From Prostheceraeus crozeri (lineage: Eukaryota; Platyhelminthes; Polycladida; Euryleptidae): a DNA stretch of 64,000 nt. Under the pieces are notes generated by a model, which searched no databases, was not told the DNA's origin, and worked only from the letters and a program-made list of their open reading frames with translations. Both the position numbers and the translations under genes were made by a program. Shown here piece after piece: positions 39,529-52,320 of this stretch. The stretch lies in contig CAJQUW010016173.1 of the NCBI GenBank assembly GCA_907163375.1, positions 124,001-188,000 on the forward strand. The letters are read 5' to 3'. Every line of letters starts with the position of its first letter. The first letter of the stretch is position 1.

Positions 39529-40583
39529 TCACGAACGCAAATGCTCAAAATGTCCACCATGGACATCGGCACATTCTTGTAGTCTTTCGGCCATACTGTG
39601 GCACACAGTTCTGCATAAGTTCCTGTCATCACTGATCTCTTGACAGGCATCTGTGATGTAGGAGCGGAGTTGAGAAAGTGTGTGAGGTTTTCGTCCGTAC
39701 ACTTTCTCCTTTACAACGCCCCAAAAGAAAAAGTCCATCGGAGTTAGATCGGGAGAGCGAGGAGGCCAAAGGGATGCTACCACATCTCCCGATCCACTTT
39801 CCTGGAAAAGTGTCATTCAGATAGCTTCTGACACTCACTGCAAAATGCGCTGGTGCACCATCCTGCTGAAAGTACAGCTCATTGAAGTTGTTCAATGACT
39901 GCATCTCAGGAATCGCAAAGGATTGGAGCATTTGAAGGTACACCTCAGCCGTCACAGTTCTTTCAAAAAATACTGGCCGTTGCTTGACATACCGGCCCAG
40001 ACGGTTAAGCCAGGCTGGTTCAGCTCATTTGTTGATACCATGTGCGGATTTTCAGGGAACCAGTAGACACAGTTATGTCTATTTACGTGACCTGATAGTT
40101 TGAAACTGGCTTCGTCAGACCAAACTATCTTGTCAAGCAAATCTGGGTTCTCCCGAATTTCGACAACATGAGCACAGCAAACTGCAAGCGTCGTTCAGCA
40201 TCATCCGGTAGAAGGTGCTGCAACAGTCTGGGTCGGTATGGTTTCAACTCAACTTTCCTCATCAGTCTCCAAGTAGAGCTTAGAGAAATGTCCAACTCCA
40301 ATGAGGCTCTTCTTGTTGACTTCTTCGGACTTTGAACAAATGTTTGGGCCACTAGCTCCTCGTTTGATGTTATTGAAACTGATCGAGGGCGTCCTGACTT
40401 CGGTGCATTCTCTACCGAACCGGTCTTTTCAAATTTATCTCGAATGCGATAAATAGCAAATCTTGATGGAGGATTGCTGTGAAAGGCATCTCTCCATTCC
40501 ATTCGCACCTTTTCAGCATTCTTGTTTTTTCAAAAGGATTTCAAAATCCATTTTCTCTGATCATCTTTTAGATGACCTGACAT
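39529..40583 (-). pseudogene. Broken transposase, IS630/Tc1/mariner superfamily
   Basis: Starts at ATG 40,583 (MSGHLKDDQRKWILKSF), then an in-frame TGA, and continues KNKNAEKVRMEWRDAF, RFAIYRIRDKFEKTGSVENA, SGRPRSVS (N-terminal helix-turn-helix part). A frameshift near 40,170 leads to DKIVWSDEASFKLSGHVNRH (first catalytic Asp). A second frameshift near 39,955 leads to LYFQQDGAPAHFAVSVRSYL (second Asp). A third near 39,790 leads to WPPRSPDLTPMDFFFWGVVK (third Asp) and the C-terminus GGHFEHLRS with TGA. All three acidic residues are present although the frame is broken. The spacing between the second and third Asp is about 43 residues, longer than the D34D of classical mariners. It would act on the 28-bp ends at 38,861 and 55,298. 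Confidence 0.85.
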
Positions 40584-40675
40584 GACAGAAGCAGCAAATT
40601 CAAAAAAGCTTCAAGCTTGTTTAATTCACTTCAAGTCAAACTAACAGTGTTTGATTCAAATCAAATTAATTGAAC

Positions 40676-40687
40676 ATATCCATGTAC
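40676..40687 (+). repeat. Left 12-bp target duplication of the PLE array
   Basis: ATATCCATGTAC, exactly repeated at 55,053-55,064. The first base of PLE sequence is 40,688. The duplicated site lies inside the mariner-type element, upstream of its transposase. Confidence 0.85.
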
Positions 40688-40945
40688 AAATAAATAAGGT
40701 CACTAAATTCATTTGATAAAATTAAAAACTAATTCTTGCACAATGCATTTCGTCCACTCTTATTCAAGTGCAAACATGGACTAACTATAAAATACAAAAT
40801 CTGAAATCATATACTTCTACAGTAATAAATCTATGAATGAAATTGCGAGCATGCAAACCTATAATCTAGTAGACTTAATAGATATGAACTAATAACAATT
40901 GAGTAAATAACCTAGATATTAGAAGAAGCAAAACAGAGACTAAAG

Positions 40946-43388
40946 CTACCAAGGTAAGTAAAGGGTGGAAATAAAATCTTTTGCGAACACAAGTCGGGAT
41001 TCTCGCGCAAAATGACGAGAGACTCTGTGATTCCTAATGTGTGTTTGTTGTTGATGTGGTACTTAATGCTAAAATTATTCAAAGCAGTTTGTCTCTCGTT
41101 GTTACAGACTTGCAAATGTCTTGTGATGCTGCTAGCTGGAATTGCAGTGGACTTGGGTGGACATTTTAAAGGGTTGGCTAACCACTTTGGAAGGTGTTCC
41201 GAAACTCTCTCATTCAGGCATCTTACCGTCTTCCCAACGTACTTGCTTCCACAGGTACAATGAAATTGATAAATTACATTTGATGTGGAGAAGAGCGGCA
41301 ATCTATCTTTCAGAGAGCGTATCGGAATCCTTCGTGTAAAATCACTTGCAAACGAGCACTAGAATACACTGAATGCTTTGTTGAAGCTATTTCTAAAAAT
41401 CAACGCACTTTGTCTCCAATGAATGGAAGTCTTAAGAATATTTTCTTCTTTTCAGGTCCATACACATCTTCTCTCACTGACAACTCTTTTATTGAATGCT
41501 TATCGAAAAATGACTCAGGATACCCATTTAATCGAAGTGATCTTTTAATGAAATCCAATTCTTCTTTCAAGGTATCAGAGAACAAATTCTATGCGCCCGA
41601 TATGTTAGCGTCTTAACCAAGCCAATTTTGTATTGCTTTGGTACAAAACTGTGAAAGTTTGTGTACAAACCACTCCATGTTGGTTTTCTATAAATTGAAA
41701 GTTGGGTGTGTTATCAAGTCGTTTGGATATCAAGACATCTAAAAAGGAAAATCTACCATTGGACTCCTGTTCGAAAGTGAACTGAATATTGGGATGAATG
41801 TCGTTGAAAATCTTGATGATGTCTGCAATATTTTCTTCTTTGTCTACCACAAAAAGCAATCATCAACATATCTACAATACAGTTTGCATTTACTTTCTAT
41901 AATCGATGGAGCTTCTGTTCAACAAATCCCATAAATATGTTAGCAAAAATGGGTCCCAAACAACTTCCCATTGCAACACCGTCAATTTGTCTGTAGTATT
42001 TGCCATCGAATAGGAATTGTATATCAGTTGTACATACTTCTAAAAGTTCCCTTAGAAGATCTGAAGGAATGGCGCAATTTAATTGGAAACTTTCGATCGT
42101 TGAAATTATTATGTCAATTGTTTGGTACACGGGAACATTTGTAAATAAAGATTTTACGTCAAAGGAATACATGGAATTCGATGAGAGATCTAATTCTTTA
42201 ACCAAGTCAACAAATTGAAATGTGTCTTTGAGAGTATACTTTCCATAGTATTCCAACACTGGTTGCAAAACTTGAACTAACCATTTGGATAAAGCATGAG
42301 TGATCCAATCATAGAAAGAATAGGACGAAGAGGGATATTGGCTTTGTGTATCTTTGAAGACCATACATTCTAGGAATTTGATGTCCAGAAGTCAAAGTTT
42401 TGGTGTCTCCGTTTCTTATCAACTCCATTGTACATAATTGCTTGACCAAGTCGTTAACACGAGAAGACAGCTTCTTAGTTGAATCATCTTGCTTTGGATC
42501 AATCACAAACTTAGACCTATCACCAACGATTTTCCATCATCTTTTTAACGTAAGCAGTTTTATCAAGAACTATTACACTGTCACCTTTATCCGGCTTAGA
42601 AATGACAATATCAGTTTTCTTCTTCAAGAATTCAAAGCTTCAATTTGTTGCTTTTGAAGCACACCTTTTGCAATAGGAGTTTCTTGCATATGAAGCAGAG
42701 AGTCGAACAAGGTTAGCTTTGAAGGCTGGAACAACATCAAGTTCGGCTGGGATCAGTCCTATACATTGTTGGAATGCATTTTCGACTTCGGCATCAGTTA
42801 GATTCCGATCCACTTTTGTTGGAGGAATACAGAACTTCAATCCTCGACAAAGGGCTTGCTTCTCAGGCAAAGTAAATTCATGTGATGACAGATTTAAGAT
42901 ATATTTATCAGATCTCCAAATCCAAAGTCAGTAAACATACTATTGGAATTTAATAGCTTAGTCCATTTAGCTGATTCTGCTTTTCGTGTCCTGTTCATCA
43001 CAGAAGTTGAAAGTTTATGATAACGACAGAAGAAAAGCAAACTCAGACTTGAAACGACATCCATAAGTTTCAAAATTTCATCTTTGTAGAAACGAATTTT
43101 GGATAGCACGTCATTTAGCTCTGCTTGAAGATAGTGATCACAAGAATCAACTGAAGGACGAAGACGATTTCTCCTCACCTTGTCGACCAATGCTATTGAA
43201 TAGACACCTCTTTCTTGGCATTGCAAAAGAAATTGTTCTTCACATTGACTGCGAATCAAGCGACATTTGATGGTTAAAAGTCTATCCAGGCTTTTAACGC
43301 GTTCATCATTGGGGTAGTGGTAACGAAAATCTTTAAAAAATGACTCCCCTTTACTCAGTTTATAAATAAATAAGGCCACTAAATTCAT
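40946..43388 (-). pseudogene. PLE copy A: RT with GIY-YIG endonuclease, frame-broken
   Basis: A full-length copy, ATG at 43,388 (MNLVALFIYKLSKG) to TAG at 40,946-40,948, about 813 codons. Domains with rough residue positions: N-terminal region with KSLDRLLTIKCRLIRSQCEE (30-50); RT PRMYGLPK (about 340); SFDVKSLFTNVPV (about 408); DGVAMGSCLGPIFANIFMGF (about 470); catalytic YVDD (about 503); FSFLDVLI; C-terminal GIY-YIG endonuclease with IYQFHCTCGSKYVGKT (about 705-720), LNERVSEH and a distal RHLQVC. These are the hallmarks of endonuclease-bearing PLEs. At least six frame changes break it, mostly single-base differences from the other copies. The 3' UTR extends to 40,713. Confidence 0.9.
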
Positions 43389-43621
43389 TTGATAAAATTA
43401 AAAACTAATTCTTGCACAATGCATTTCGTCCACTCTTATTCAAGTGCAAACATGGACTAACTATAAAATACAAAATCTGAAATCATATACTTCTACAGTA
43501 ATAAATCTATGAATGAAATTGCGAGCATGCAAACCTATAATCTAGTAGACTTAATAGATATGAACTAATAACAATTGAGTAAATAACCTAGATATTAGAA
43601 GAAGCAAAACAGAGACTAAAG

Positions 43622-45859
43622 CTACCAAGGTAAGTAAAGGGTGGAAATAAAATCTTTTTGCGAACACAAGTCGGGATTCTCGCGTAAAATGACGAGAGAC
43701 TCTGTGATTCCTAATGTGTGTTTGTTGTTGATGTGGTACTTAATGCTAAAATTATTCAAAGCAGTTTGTCTCTCGTTGTTACAGACTTGCAAATGTCTTG
43801 TGATGCTGCTAGCTGGAATTGCAGTGGACCTTGGTGGACATTTTAAAGGTTGGCTAACCACTTTGAAGGTGTTCCGAAACTCTCTCATTCAGGCATCTTA
43901 CCGTCTTCCCAACGTACTTGCTTCCACAGGTACAATGAAATTGATAAATTACATTTGATGTGGAGAAGAGCGGCAATCTATCCTTCAGAGAGCGTATCGG
44001 AATCCTTCGTGTAGTGAAAATCACTTGCAAACGAGCACTAGGAAATACACTGAATGCTTTGTTGAAGCTATTTCTAAAAATCAACGCACTTTGTCTCCAA
44101 TGAATGGAAGTCTTAAGAATATTTTCTTCTTTTCAGGTCCATACACATCTTCTCTCACTGACAACTCTTTTATTGAATGCTTATCGAAAAATGACTCAGG
44201 ATACCCATTAATCGAAGTGATCTTTTAATGAAATCCAATTCTTCTTTCAAGGTATCAGAGGAACAAATTCTATGCGCCCGATATGTTAGCGTCTTAACCA
44301 AGCCAATTTTGTATTGCTTTGGTAACAAAACTGTGAAAGTTTGTGTACAAACCACTCCATGTTGGTTTTCTATAAATTGAAAGTTTGGGTGTGTTATCAA
44401 GTCGTTTGGATATCAAGACATCTAAAAAGGAAAATCTACCATTGGACTCCTGTTCGAAAGTGAACTGAATATTGGGATGAATGTCGTTGAAAATCTTGAT
44501 GATGTCTGCAATATTTTCTTCTTTGTCTACCACAAGAAAGCAATCATCAACATATCTACAATACAGTTTGCATTTACTTTCTATAATCGATTGGAGCTTC
44601 TGTTCAACAAATCCCATAAATAATGTTAGCAAAAATGGGTCCCAAACAACTTCCCATTGCAACACGTCAAATTGTCTGTAGTATTTGCCATCGAATAGGA
44701 ATTGTATATCAGTTGTACATACTTCTAAAAGTTCCCTTAGAAGATCTGAAGGAATGCGCAATTTAATTGGAAACTTTCGATCGTTGAAATTATTATGTCA
44801 ATTGTTTGGTACACGGAACATTTGTAAATAAAGATTTTAACGTCAAAGGAATACATGGAATTCGATGAGAGATCTAATTCTTTAACCAAGTCAACAAATT
44901 GAAATGTGTCTTTGAGAGTATACTTTCCATAGTATTCCAACACTGGTTGCAAAACTTGAACTAACCATTTGGATAAAGCATGAACTGGTGATCCAATCAT
45001 AGAAAGAATAGGACGAAGAGGGATATTGCTTTGTGTATCTTTGGAAGACCATACATTCTAGGAATTTGATGTCCAGAAGTCAAAGTTTTGGTGTCTCCGT
45101 TTCTTATCAACTCCATTGTACATAATTGCTTGACCAAGTCGTTAACACGAGAAGACAGCTTCTTAGTTGAATCATCTTGCTTTGGATCAATCACAAACTT
45201 AGACCTATCACCAACGATTTCCATCATCTTTTTAACGTAAGCAGTTTTATCAAGAACTATTACACTGTCACCTTATCCGGCTTAGAAATGACAATATCAG
45301 TTTTCTTCTTCAAAGAATTCAAAGCTTCAATTTGTTGCTTTTGAAGCACACCTTTTGCAATAGGAGTTCTTGCATATGAAGCAGAGAGTCGAACAAGGTT
45401 AGCTTTGAAGGCTGGAACAACATCAAGTTCGGCTGGGATCAGTCCTATACATTGTTGGAATGCATTTTCGACTTCGGCATCAGTTAGATTCCGATCCACT
45501 TTTGTTGGAGGAATACAGAACTTCAATCCTCGACAAAGGGCTTGCTTCTCAGGCAAAGTAAATTCATGTGATGACAGATTTAAGATATATTTATCAAGAT
45601 CTCCAAATCCAAAGTCAGTAAACATACTATTGGAATTTAATAGCTTAGTCCATTTAGCTGATTCTGCTTTTCGTGTCCTGTTCATCACAGAAGTTGAAAG
45701 TTTATGATAACGACAGAAGAAAAGCAAACTCAGACTTGAAACGACATCCATAAGTTTCAAAATTTCATCTTTGTAGAAACGAATTTTGGATAGCACGTCA
45801 TTTAGCTCTGCTTGAAGATAGTGATCACAAGAATCAACTGAAGGACGAAGACGATTTCT
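43622..45859 (-). pseudogene. PLE copy B: 5'-truncated RT/GIY-YIG
   Basis: Same protein as copy A but missing roughly the first 70 codons. The minus-strand copy stops inside ...RRNRLRPSVDSC..., where plus-strand copy C begins. The longest open piece (45,260-45,796) runs from VLSKIRFYKDEILKLM to ISKPDKVTV, and 44,294-44,761 keeps the catalytic CRYVDDCFLVVDKEEN block intact. Small deletions (for example at 44,209 and 45,272) shift the frame. The TAG is at 43,622-43,624, with the endonuclease just upstream of it (IYQFHCTCGSKYVGKT). The region 43,389-43,621 is its 3' UTR and abuts the ATG of copy A. Confidence 0.9.
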
Positions 45860-46725
45860 ACGACATTCATCCCAATATTCAGTTCACTTTCGAACAGGAG
45901 TCCAATGGTAGATTTTCCTTTTTAGATGTCTTGATATCCAAACGACTTGATAACACACCCAAACTTTCAATTTATAGAAAACCAACATGGAGTGGTTTGT
46001 ACACAAACTTTCACAGTTTTGTACCAAAGCAATACAAAATTGGCTTGGTTAAGACGCTAACATATCGGGCGCATAGAATTTGTTCCTCTGATACCTTGAA
46101 AGAAGAATTGGATTTCATTAAAAGATCACTTCGATTAAATGGGTATCCTGAGTCATTTTTCGATAAGCATTCAATAAAAGAGTTGTCAGTGAGAGAAGAT
46201 GTGTATGGACCTGAAAAAGAAGAAAATATTCTTAAGACTTCCATTCATTGGAGACAAAAGTGCGTTGATTTTTAGAAATAGCTTCAACAAAGCATTCAGT
46301 GTATTTCCTAGTGCTCGTTTGCAAGTGATTTTCACTACACGAAGGATTCCGATACGCTCTCTGAAGGATAGATTGCCGCTCTTCTCCACATCAAATGTAA
46401 TTTATCAATTTCATTGTGGAAGCAAGTTCGTTGTTGGGAAGGCGGTAAGATGCCTAAATGAGAGAGTTTCCCAACAACTTACAAAGTGGTTAGCCAACCC
46501 TTTAAAATGTCCACCAAGGTCCACTGCAATTCCAGGAAGTAGCATTTCTAGACATTTGTAAGTCTGTAACAACGTGAGACAAACTGCTGTGAATATTTTA
46601 GCATTAAGTACCACATCAACAACAAACACACATTAGGAATCACAGAGTCTCTCGTCATTTTGCGCGAGAATCCCGACTTGTGTTCGCAAAAAGATTTTAT
46701 TTCCACCCTTTACTTACCTTGGTAG
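45860..46725 (+). pseudogene. PLE copy C: 5'-truncated, RT end plus GIY-YIG
   Basis: Begins at ACGACATTCATCC, after the catalytic YVDD block, at about codon 515. The first 400 bases stay open (SIYRKPTWSGLYTNFH, FIKRSLRLNGYPESFF). After one shift the endonuclease follows (ARLQVIFTTRRIPIRSLKD, VIYQFHCGSKFVVGKAVRCL). It differs from the other copies by more substitutions, and the CTC of HCTCGSKY is reduced by a 9-base loss that removes the second Cys of the pair. Stop TAG at 46,723-46,725, then a 3' UTR to 46,957. Confidence 0.88.
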
Positions 46726-46957
46726 CTTTAGTCTCTGTTTTGCTTCTTCTAATATCTAGGTTATTTACTCAATTGTTATTAGTTCATATCTATTAAGTCT
46801 ACTAGATTATAGGTTTGCATGCTCGCAATTTCATTCATAGATTTATTACTGTAGAAGTATGATTTCAGATTTTGTATTTTATAGTTAGTCCATGTTTTGC
46901 ACTTGAATAAGAGTGGAAGAAATGCATTGTGCAAGAATTATTTTTTAATTTTATCAA

Positions 46958-49407
46958 ATGAATTTAGTGGCCTTATTTATTTATAAACTGAGTAAAGGGG
47001 AGTCATTTTTTAAAGATTTTCGTTACCACTACCCCAATGATGAACGCGTTAAAAGCCTGGATAGACTTTTAACCATCAAATGTCGCTTGATTCGCAGTCA
47101 ATGTGAAGAACAATTTCCTTTTGCAATGCCAAGAAAGAGGTGTCTATTCAATAGCATTGGTCGACAAGGTGAGGAGAAATCGTCTTCGTCCTTCAGTTGA
47201 TTCTTGTGATCACTATCTTCAAGCAGAGCTAAATGACGTGCTATCCAAAATTCGTTTCTACAAAGATGAAATTTTGAAACTTATGGATGTCGTTTCAAGT
47301 CTGAGTTTTGCTTTTCTTCTGTCGTTATCATAAACTTTCAACTTCTGTGATGAACAGGACACGAAAAGCAGAATCAGCTAAATGGACTAAGCTATTAAAT
47401 TCCAATAGTATGTTTACTGACTTTGGATTTGGAGATCTTGATAAATATATCTTAAATCTGTCATCACATGAATTTACTTTGCCTGAGAAGCAAGCCCTTT
47501 GTCGAGGATTGAAGTTCTGTATTCCTCCAACAAAAGTGGATCGGAATCTAACTGATGCCGAAGTCGAAAATGCATTCCAACAATGTATAGGACTGATCCC
47601 AGCCGAACTTGATGTTGTTCCCAGCCTTCAAAGCTAACCTTGTTCGACTCTCTGCTTCATATGCAAGAACTCCTATTGCAAAAGGTGTGCTTCAAAAGCA
47701 ACAAATTGAAGCTTTGAATTCTTTGAAGAAGAAAACTGATATTGTCATTTCTAAGCCGGATAAAGGTGACAGTGTAATAGTTCTTGATAAAACTGCTTAC
47801 GTTAAAAAGATGATGGAAATCGTTGGTGATAGGTCTAAAGTTTGTGATTGATCCAAAGCAAGATGATTCAACTAAGAATCTGTCTTCTCGTGTTAACGAC
47901 TTGGTCAAGCAATTATGGTACAATGGAGTTGATAAGAAACGGAGACACCAAAACTTTCTGGACATCAAATTCTAGAATGTATGGTCTTCCAAAGATACAC
48001 AAAGCCAATATCCCTCTCGTCCTATTCTTTCTATGATTGGATCACCAGTTCATGCTTTATCCAAATGGTTAGTTCAAGTTTTGCAACCAGTGTTGGAATA
48101 CTATGGAAAGTATACTCTCAAAGACACATTTCAAATTGTTGACTTGGTTTAAAGAATTAGATCTCTCATCGAATTCCATGTATTCCTTTGACGTAAAATC
48201 TTTATTTACAAATGTTCCCGTGTACCAAACAATTGACATAATAATTTCAACGATCGAAAGTTTTCCAATTAAATTGCGCCATTCCTTCAGATCTTCTAAG
48301 GGAACTTTTTAGAAGTATGTACAACTGATATACAATTCCTATTCGATGGCAATACTACAGACAAATTGACGGTGTTGCAATGGGAAGTTGTTTGGGACCC
48401 ATTTTTGCTAACATATTTATGGGATTTGTTGAACAGAAGCTCCAATCGATTATAGAAAGGTAAATGCAAACTGTATTGTAGATATGTTGATGATTGCTTC
48501 TTGTGGTAGACAAAGAAGAAAAATTGCAGACATCAACAAGATTTTCAACGACATTCATCCCAATATTCAGTTCACTTTCGAACAGAGTCCAATGGTAATT
48601 TTCCTTTTTAGATGTCTTGATATCCAAACGACTTGATAACACACCCAAACTTTTCATTTATAGAAACCAACATGGAGTGGTTTGTACACAAACTTTCACA
48701 GTTTTGTACCAAAGCAATACAAAATTGGCTGGTTAAGACGCTAACATATCGGCGCATAGAATTTGTTCCTCTGATAACCTTGAAAGAAGAATTGATTTCA
48801 TTAAAGATCACTTCGATTAAATGGGTATCCTGAGTCATTTTTCGATAAGCATTCAATAAAAGAGTTGTCAGTGAGAGAAGATTGTATGGACCTGAAAAGA
48901 AGAAAATATATTCTTAAGACTTCCATTCATTGGAGACAAAAGTGCGTTGATTTTTAGAAATAGCTTCAACAAAGCATTCAGTGTATTTCCTAGTGCTCGT
49001 TTGCAAGTGATTTTCACTACACGAAGGATTCCGATACGCTCTCTGAAGGATAGATTGCCGCTCTTCTCCACATCAAATGTAATTTATCAATTTCATTGTA
49101 CCTGTGGAAGCAAGTACGTTGGGAAGACGGTAAGATGCCTGAATGAGAGAGTTTCGGAACACCTTCCAAAGTGGTTAGCCAACCCTTTAAAATGTCCACC
49201 AAGGTCCACTGCAATTCCAGCTAGCAGCATCACAAGACATTTGCAAGTCTGTAACAACGAGAGACAAACTGCTTTGAATAATTTTAGCATTAAGTACCAC
49301 ATCAACAACAAACACACATTAGGAATCACGGAGTCTCTCGTCATTTTTGCGCGAGAATCCGACTTGTGTTCGCAAAAAAGATTTTATTCCACCCTTTACT
49401 TTGGTAG
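46958..49407 (+). pseudogene. PLE copy D: full-length, heavily frame-broken
   Basis: ATG at 46,958 (MNLVALFIYKLSKG) to TAG at 49,405-49,407. All domains are present in order, but the frame changes more often than in any other copy. Examples: one base lost in the catalytic block (TGATTGCTTCTTGTGG for TGATTGCTTTCTTGTGG, about 48,500) and further single-base gains or losses around 47,630, 47,845, 48,270 and 48,760. The endonuclease end is intact over 165 codons (48,947-49,441: VIYQFHCTCGSKYVGKT, LNERVSEH, RHLQVCNNERQ). The head-to-tail join with copy C lies directly upstream. Confidence 0.9.
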
Positions 49408-49640
49408 CTTTAGTCTCTGTTTTGCTTCTTCTAATATCTAGGTTATTTACTCAATTGTTATTAGTTCATATCTATTAAGTCTACTAGATTATAGGTTTGC
49501 ATGCTCGCAATTTCATTCATAGATTTATTACTGTAGAAGTATATGATTTCAGATTTTGTATTTTATAGTTAGTCCTGTTTGCACTTGAATATGAGTGGAC
49601 GAAATGCATTGTGCAAGAATTAGTTTTTTAATTTTATCAA

Positions 49641-52086
49641 ATGAATTTAGTGGCCTTATTTATTTATAAACTGAGTAAAGGGGAGTCATTTTTTAAGATT
49701 TTCGTTACCACTACCCCAATGATGAACGCGTTAAAAGCCTGGATAGACTTTTAACCATCAAATGTCGCTTGATTCGCAGTCAATGTGAAGAACAATTTCT
49801 TTTGCAATGCCAAGAAAGAGGTGTCTATTCAATAGCATTGGTCGACAAGGTGAGGAGAAATCGTCTTCGTCCTTCAGTTGATTCTTGTGATCACTATCTT
49901 CAAGCAGAGCTAAATGACGTGCTATCCAAAATTCGTTTCTACAAAGATAAAATTTTGAAACTTATGGATGTCGTTTCAAGTCTGAGTTTGCTTTTCTTCT
50001 GTCGTTATCATAAACTTTCAACTTCTGTGATGAACAGGACACGAAAAGCAAATCAGCTAAATGGACTAAGCTATTAAATTCCAATAGTATGTTTACTGAC
50101 TTGGATTGGAGATCTTGATAAATATATCTTAAATCTGTCATCACATGAATTTACTTTGCCTGAGAAGCAAGCCCTTTGTCGAGGATTGAAGTTCTGTATT
50201 CCTCCAACAAAAGTGGATCGGAATCTAACTGATGCCGAAGTCGAAAATGCATTCCAACAATGTATAGGACTGATCCCAGCCGAACTTGATGTTGTTCCAG
50301 CCCTTCAAAGCTAACCTTGTTCGACTCTCTGCTTCATATGCAAGAACTCCTATTGCAAAAGGTTTGCTTCAAAAGCAACAAATTGAAGCTTTGAATTCTT
50401 TGAAGAAGAAAACTGATATTGTCATTTCTAAGCCGGATAAAGGTGACAGTGTAATAGTTCTTGATAAAACTGCTTACGTTAAAAAGATGATGGAAATCGT
50501 TGGTGATAGGTCTAAGTTTGATTGATCCAAAGCAAGATGATTCAACTAAGAAGCTGTCTTCTCGTGTTAACGACTTGGTCAAGCAATTATGTACAATGGA
50601 GTTGATAAGAAACGGAGACACCAAAACTTTGACTTCTGGACATCAAATTCCTAGAATGTATGGTCTTCCAAAGATACACAAAGCCAATATCCCTCTCGTC
50701 CTATTCTTTCTATGATTGGATCACCAGTTCATGCTTTATCCAAATGGTTAGTTCAAGTTTTGCAACCAGTGTTGGAATACTATGGAAAGTATACTCTCAA
50801 AGACACATTTCAATTTGTTGACTTGGTTAAAGAATTAGATCTCTCATCGAATTCCATGTATTCCTTTGACGTAAAATCTTTTAATTTACAAATGTTCCCG
50901 TGTACCAAACAATTGACATAATAATTCAACGATCGAAAGTTTCCAATTAAATTGCGCAATTCCTTCAGATATTCTAAGGGAAATTTTATAAGTATGTACA
51001 ACTGATATACAATTCCTATTCGATGGCAAATACTACAGACAAATTGACGGTGTTGCAATGGGAAGTTGTTTGGGACCCCATTTTTGCTAACATATTTATG
51101 GGATTTGTTGAACAGAAGCTCCAATCGATTATAGAAAGTAAATGCAAACTGTATTGTAGATATGTTGATGATTGCTTCTTGTGGTAGACAAAGAAGAAAT
51201 ATTGCAGACATCATCAAGATTTCTCAACGACATTCATCCCAATATTCAGTTCACTTTCGAACAGGAGTCCAATGAGATTTTCCTTTTTAGATGTCTTGAT
51301 ATCCAAACGACTTGATAACACACCCAAACTTTCAATTTATAGAAAACCAACATGGAGTGGTTTGTACACAAACTTTCACTTTGTACCAAAGCAATACAAA
51401 ATTGGCTTGGTTAAGACGCTAACATATCGGGCGCATAGAATTTGTTCCTCTGATACCTTGAAAGAAGAATTGGATTTCATAAAAAGATCACTTCGATTAA
51501 ATGGGTATCCTGAGTCCATTTTTCGATAAGCATTCAATAAAAGAGTTGTCAGTGAGAGAAGATGTGTTATGGACCTGAAAAGAAGAAAATATTCTTAAGA
51601 CTTCCATTCGAGACAAAAGTGCGTTGATTTTTAGAAATAGCTTCAACAAAGCATTCAGTGTATTTCTTAGTGCTCGTTTGCAAGTGATTTTCACTACACG
51701 AAGGATTCCGATACGCTCTCTGAAGGATAGATTGCCGCTCTTCTCCACATCAAATGTAATTTATCAATTCATTGTACCTGTGGAAGCAAGTACGTTGGGA
51801 AGACGGTAAGATGCCTGAATGAGAGAGTTTCGGAACACCTTCCAAAGTGGTTAGCCAACCCTTTAAATGTCCACCAAGGTCCACTGCAATTCCAGCTAGC
51901 AGCATCACAAGACATTTGCAAGTCTGTAACAACGAGAGACAAACTGCTTTGAATAATTTTAGCATTAAGTACCACATCAACAACAAACACACATTAGGAA
52001 TCACAGAGTCTCTCGTCATTTTGCGCGAGAATCCCGACTTGTGTTCGCAAAAAGATTTTATTTCCACCCTATACTTACCTTGGTAG
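49641..52086 (+). pseudogene. PLE copy E: full-length, frame-broken
   Basis: ATG at 49,641, TAG at 52,084-52,086. The N-terminal part reads IRSQCEEQFLLQCQERG and VRRNRLRPSVDSCDHYLQAE. It then breaks near 50,050 and 50,105, and repeatedly in the RT (50,880, 50,925, 51,075, 51,180). The PRMYGLPKIHK block is intact (about 50,655). YVDD is encoded but the frame is lost just after it. The endonuclease is split at 51,770 by the loss of one T (TCAATTCATT for TCAATTTCATT). Most breaks are one-base gains or losses in short homopolymers. Confidence 0.9.
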
Positions 52087-52320
52087 CTTTAGTCTCTGTG
52101 TTGCTTCTTCTAATATCTAGGTTATTTACTCAATTGTTATTAGTTTCATATCTATTAAGTCTACTAGATTATAGGTTTGCATGCTCGCAATTTCATTCAT
52201 AGATTTATTACTGTAGAAGTATATGATTTCAGATTTTGTATTTTATAGTTAGTCCATGTTGCACTTGAATAAGAGTGGACGAAATGCATTGTGCAAGAAT
52301 TAGTTTTTTAATTTTATCAA

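Noticed and set aside
41012-41339. ORFs of 65-83 codons on the opposite strand of the PLE endonuclease (repeated in other copies)
   Set aside because: Antisense shadows of the GIY-YIG coding region, seen wherever that region is repeated.
47560-47590. CTGATG..CGAAA string in the PLE, resembling a hammerhead core
   Set aside because: It lies inside the conserved coding frame (LTDAEVENAF), and no stem II can form between the two parts.
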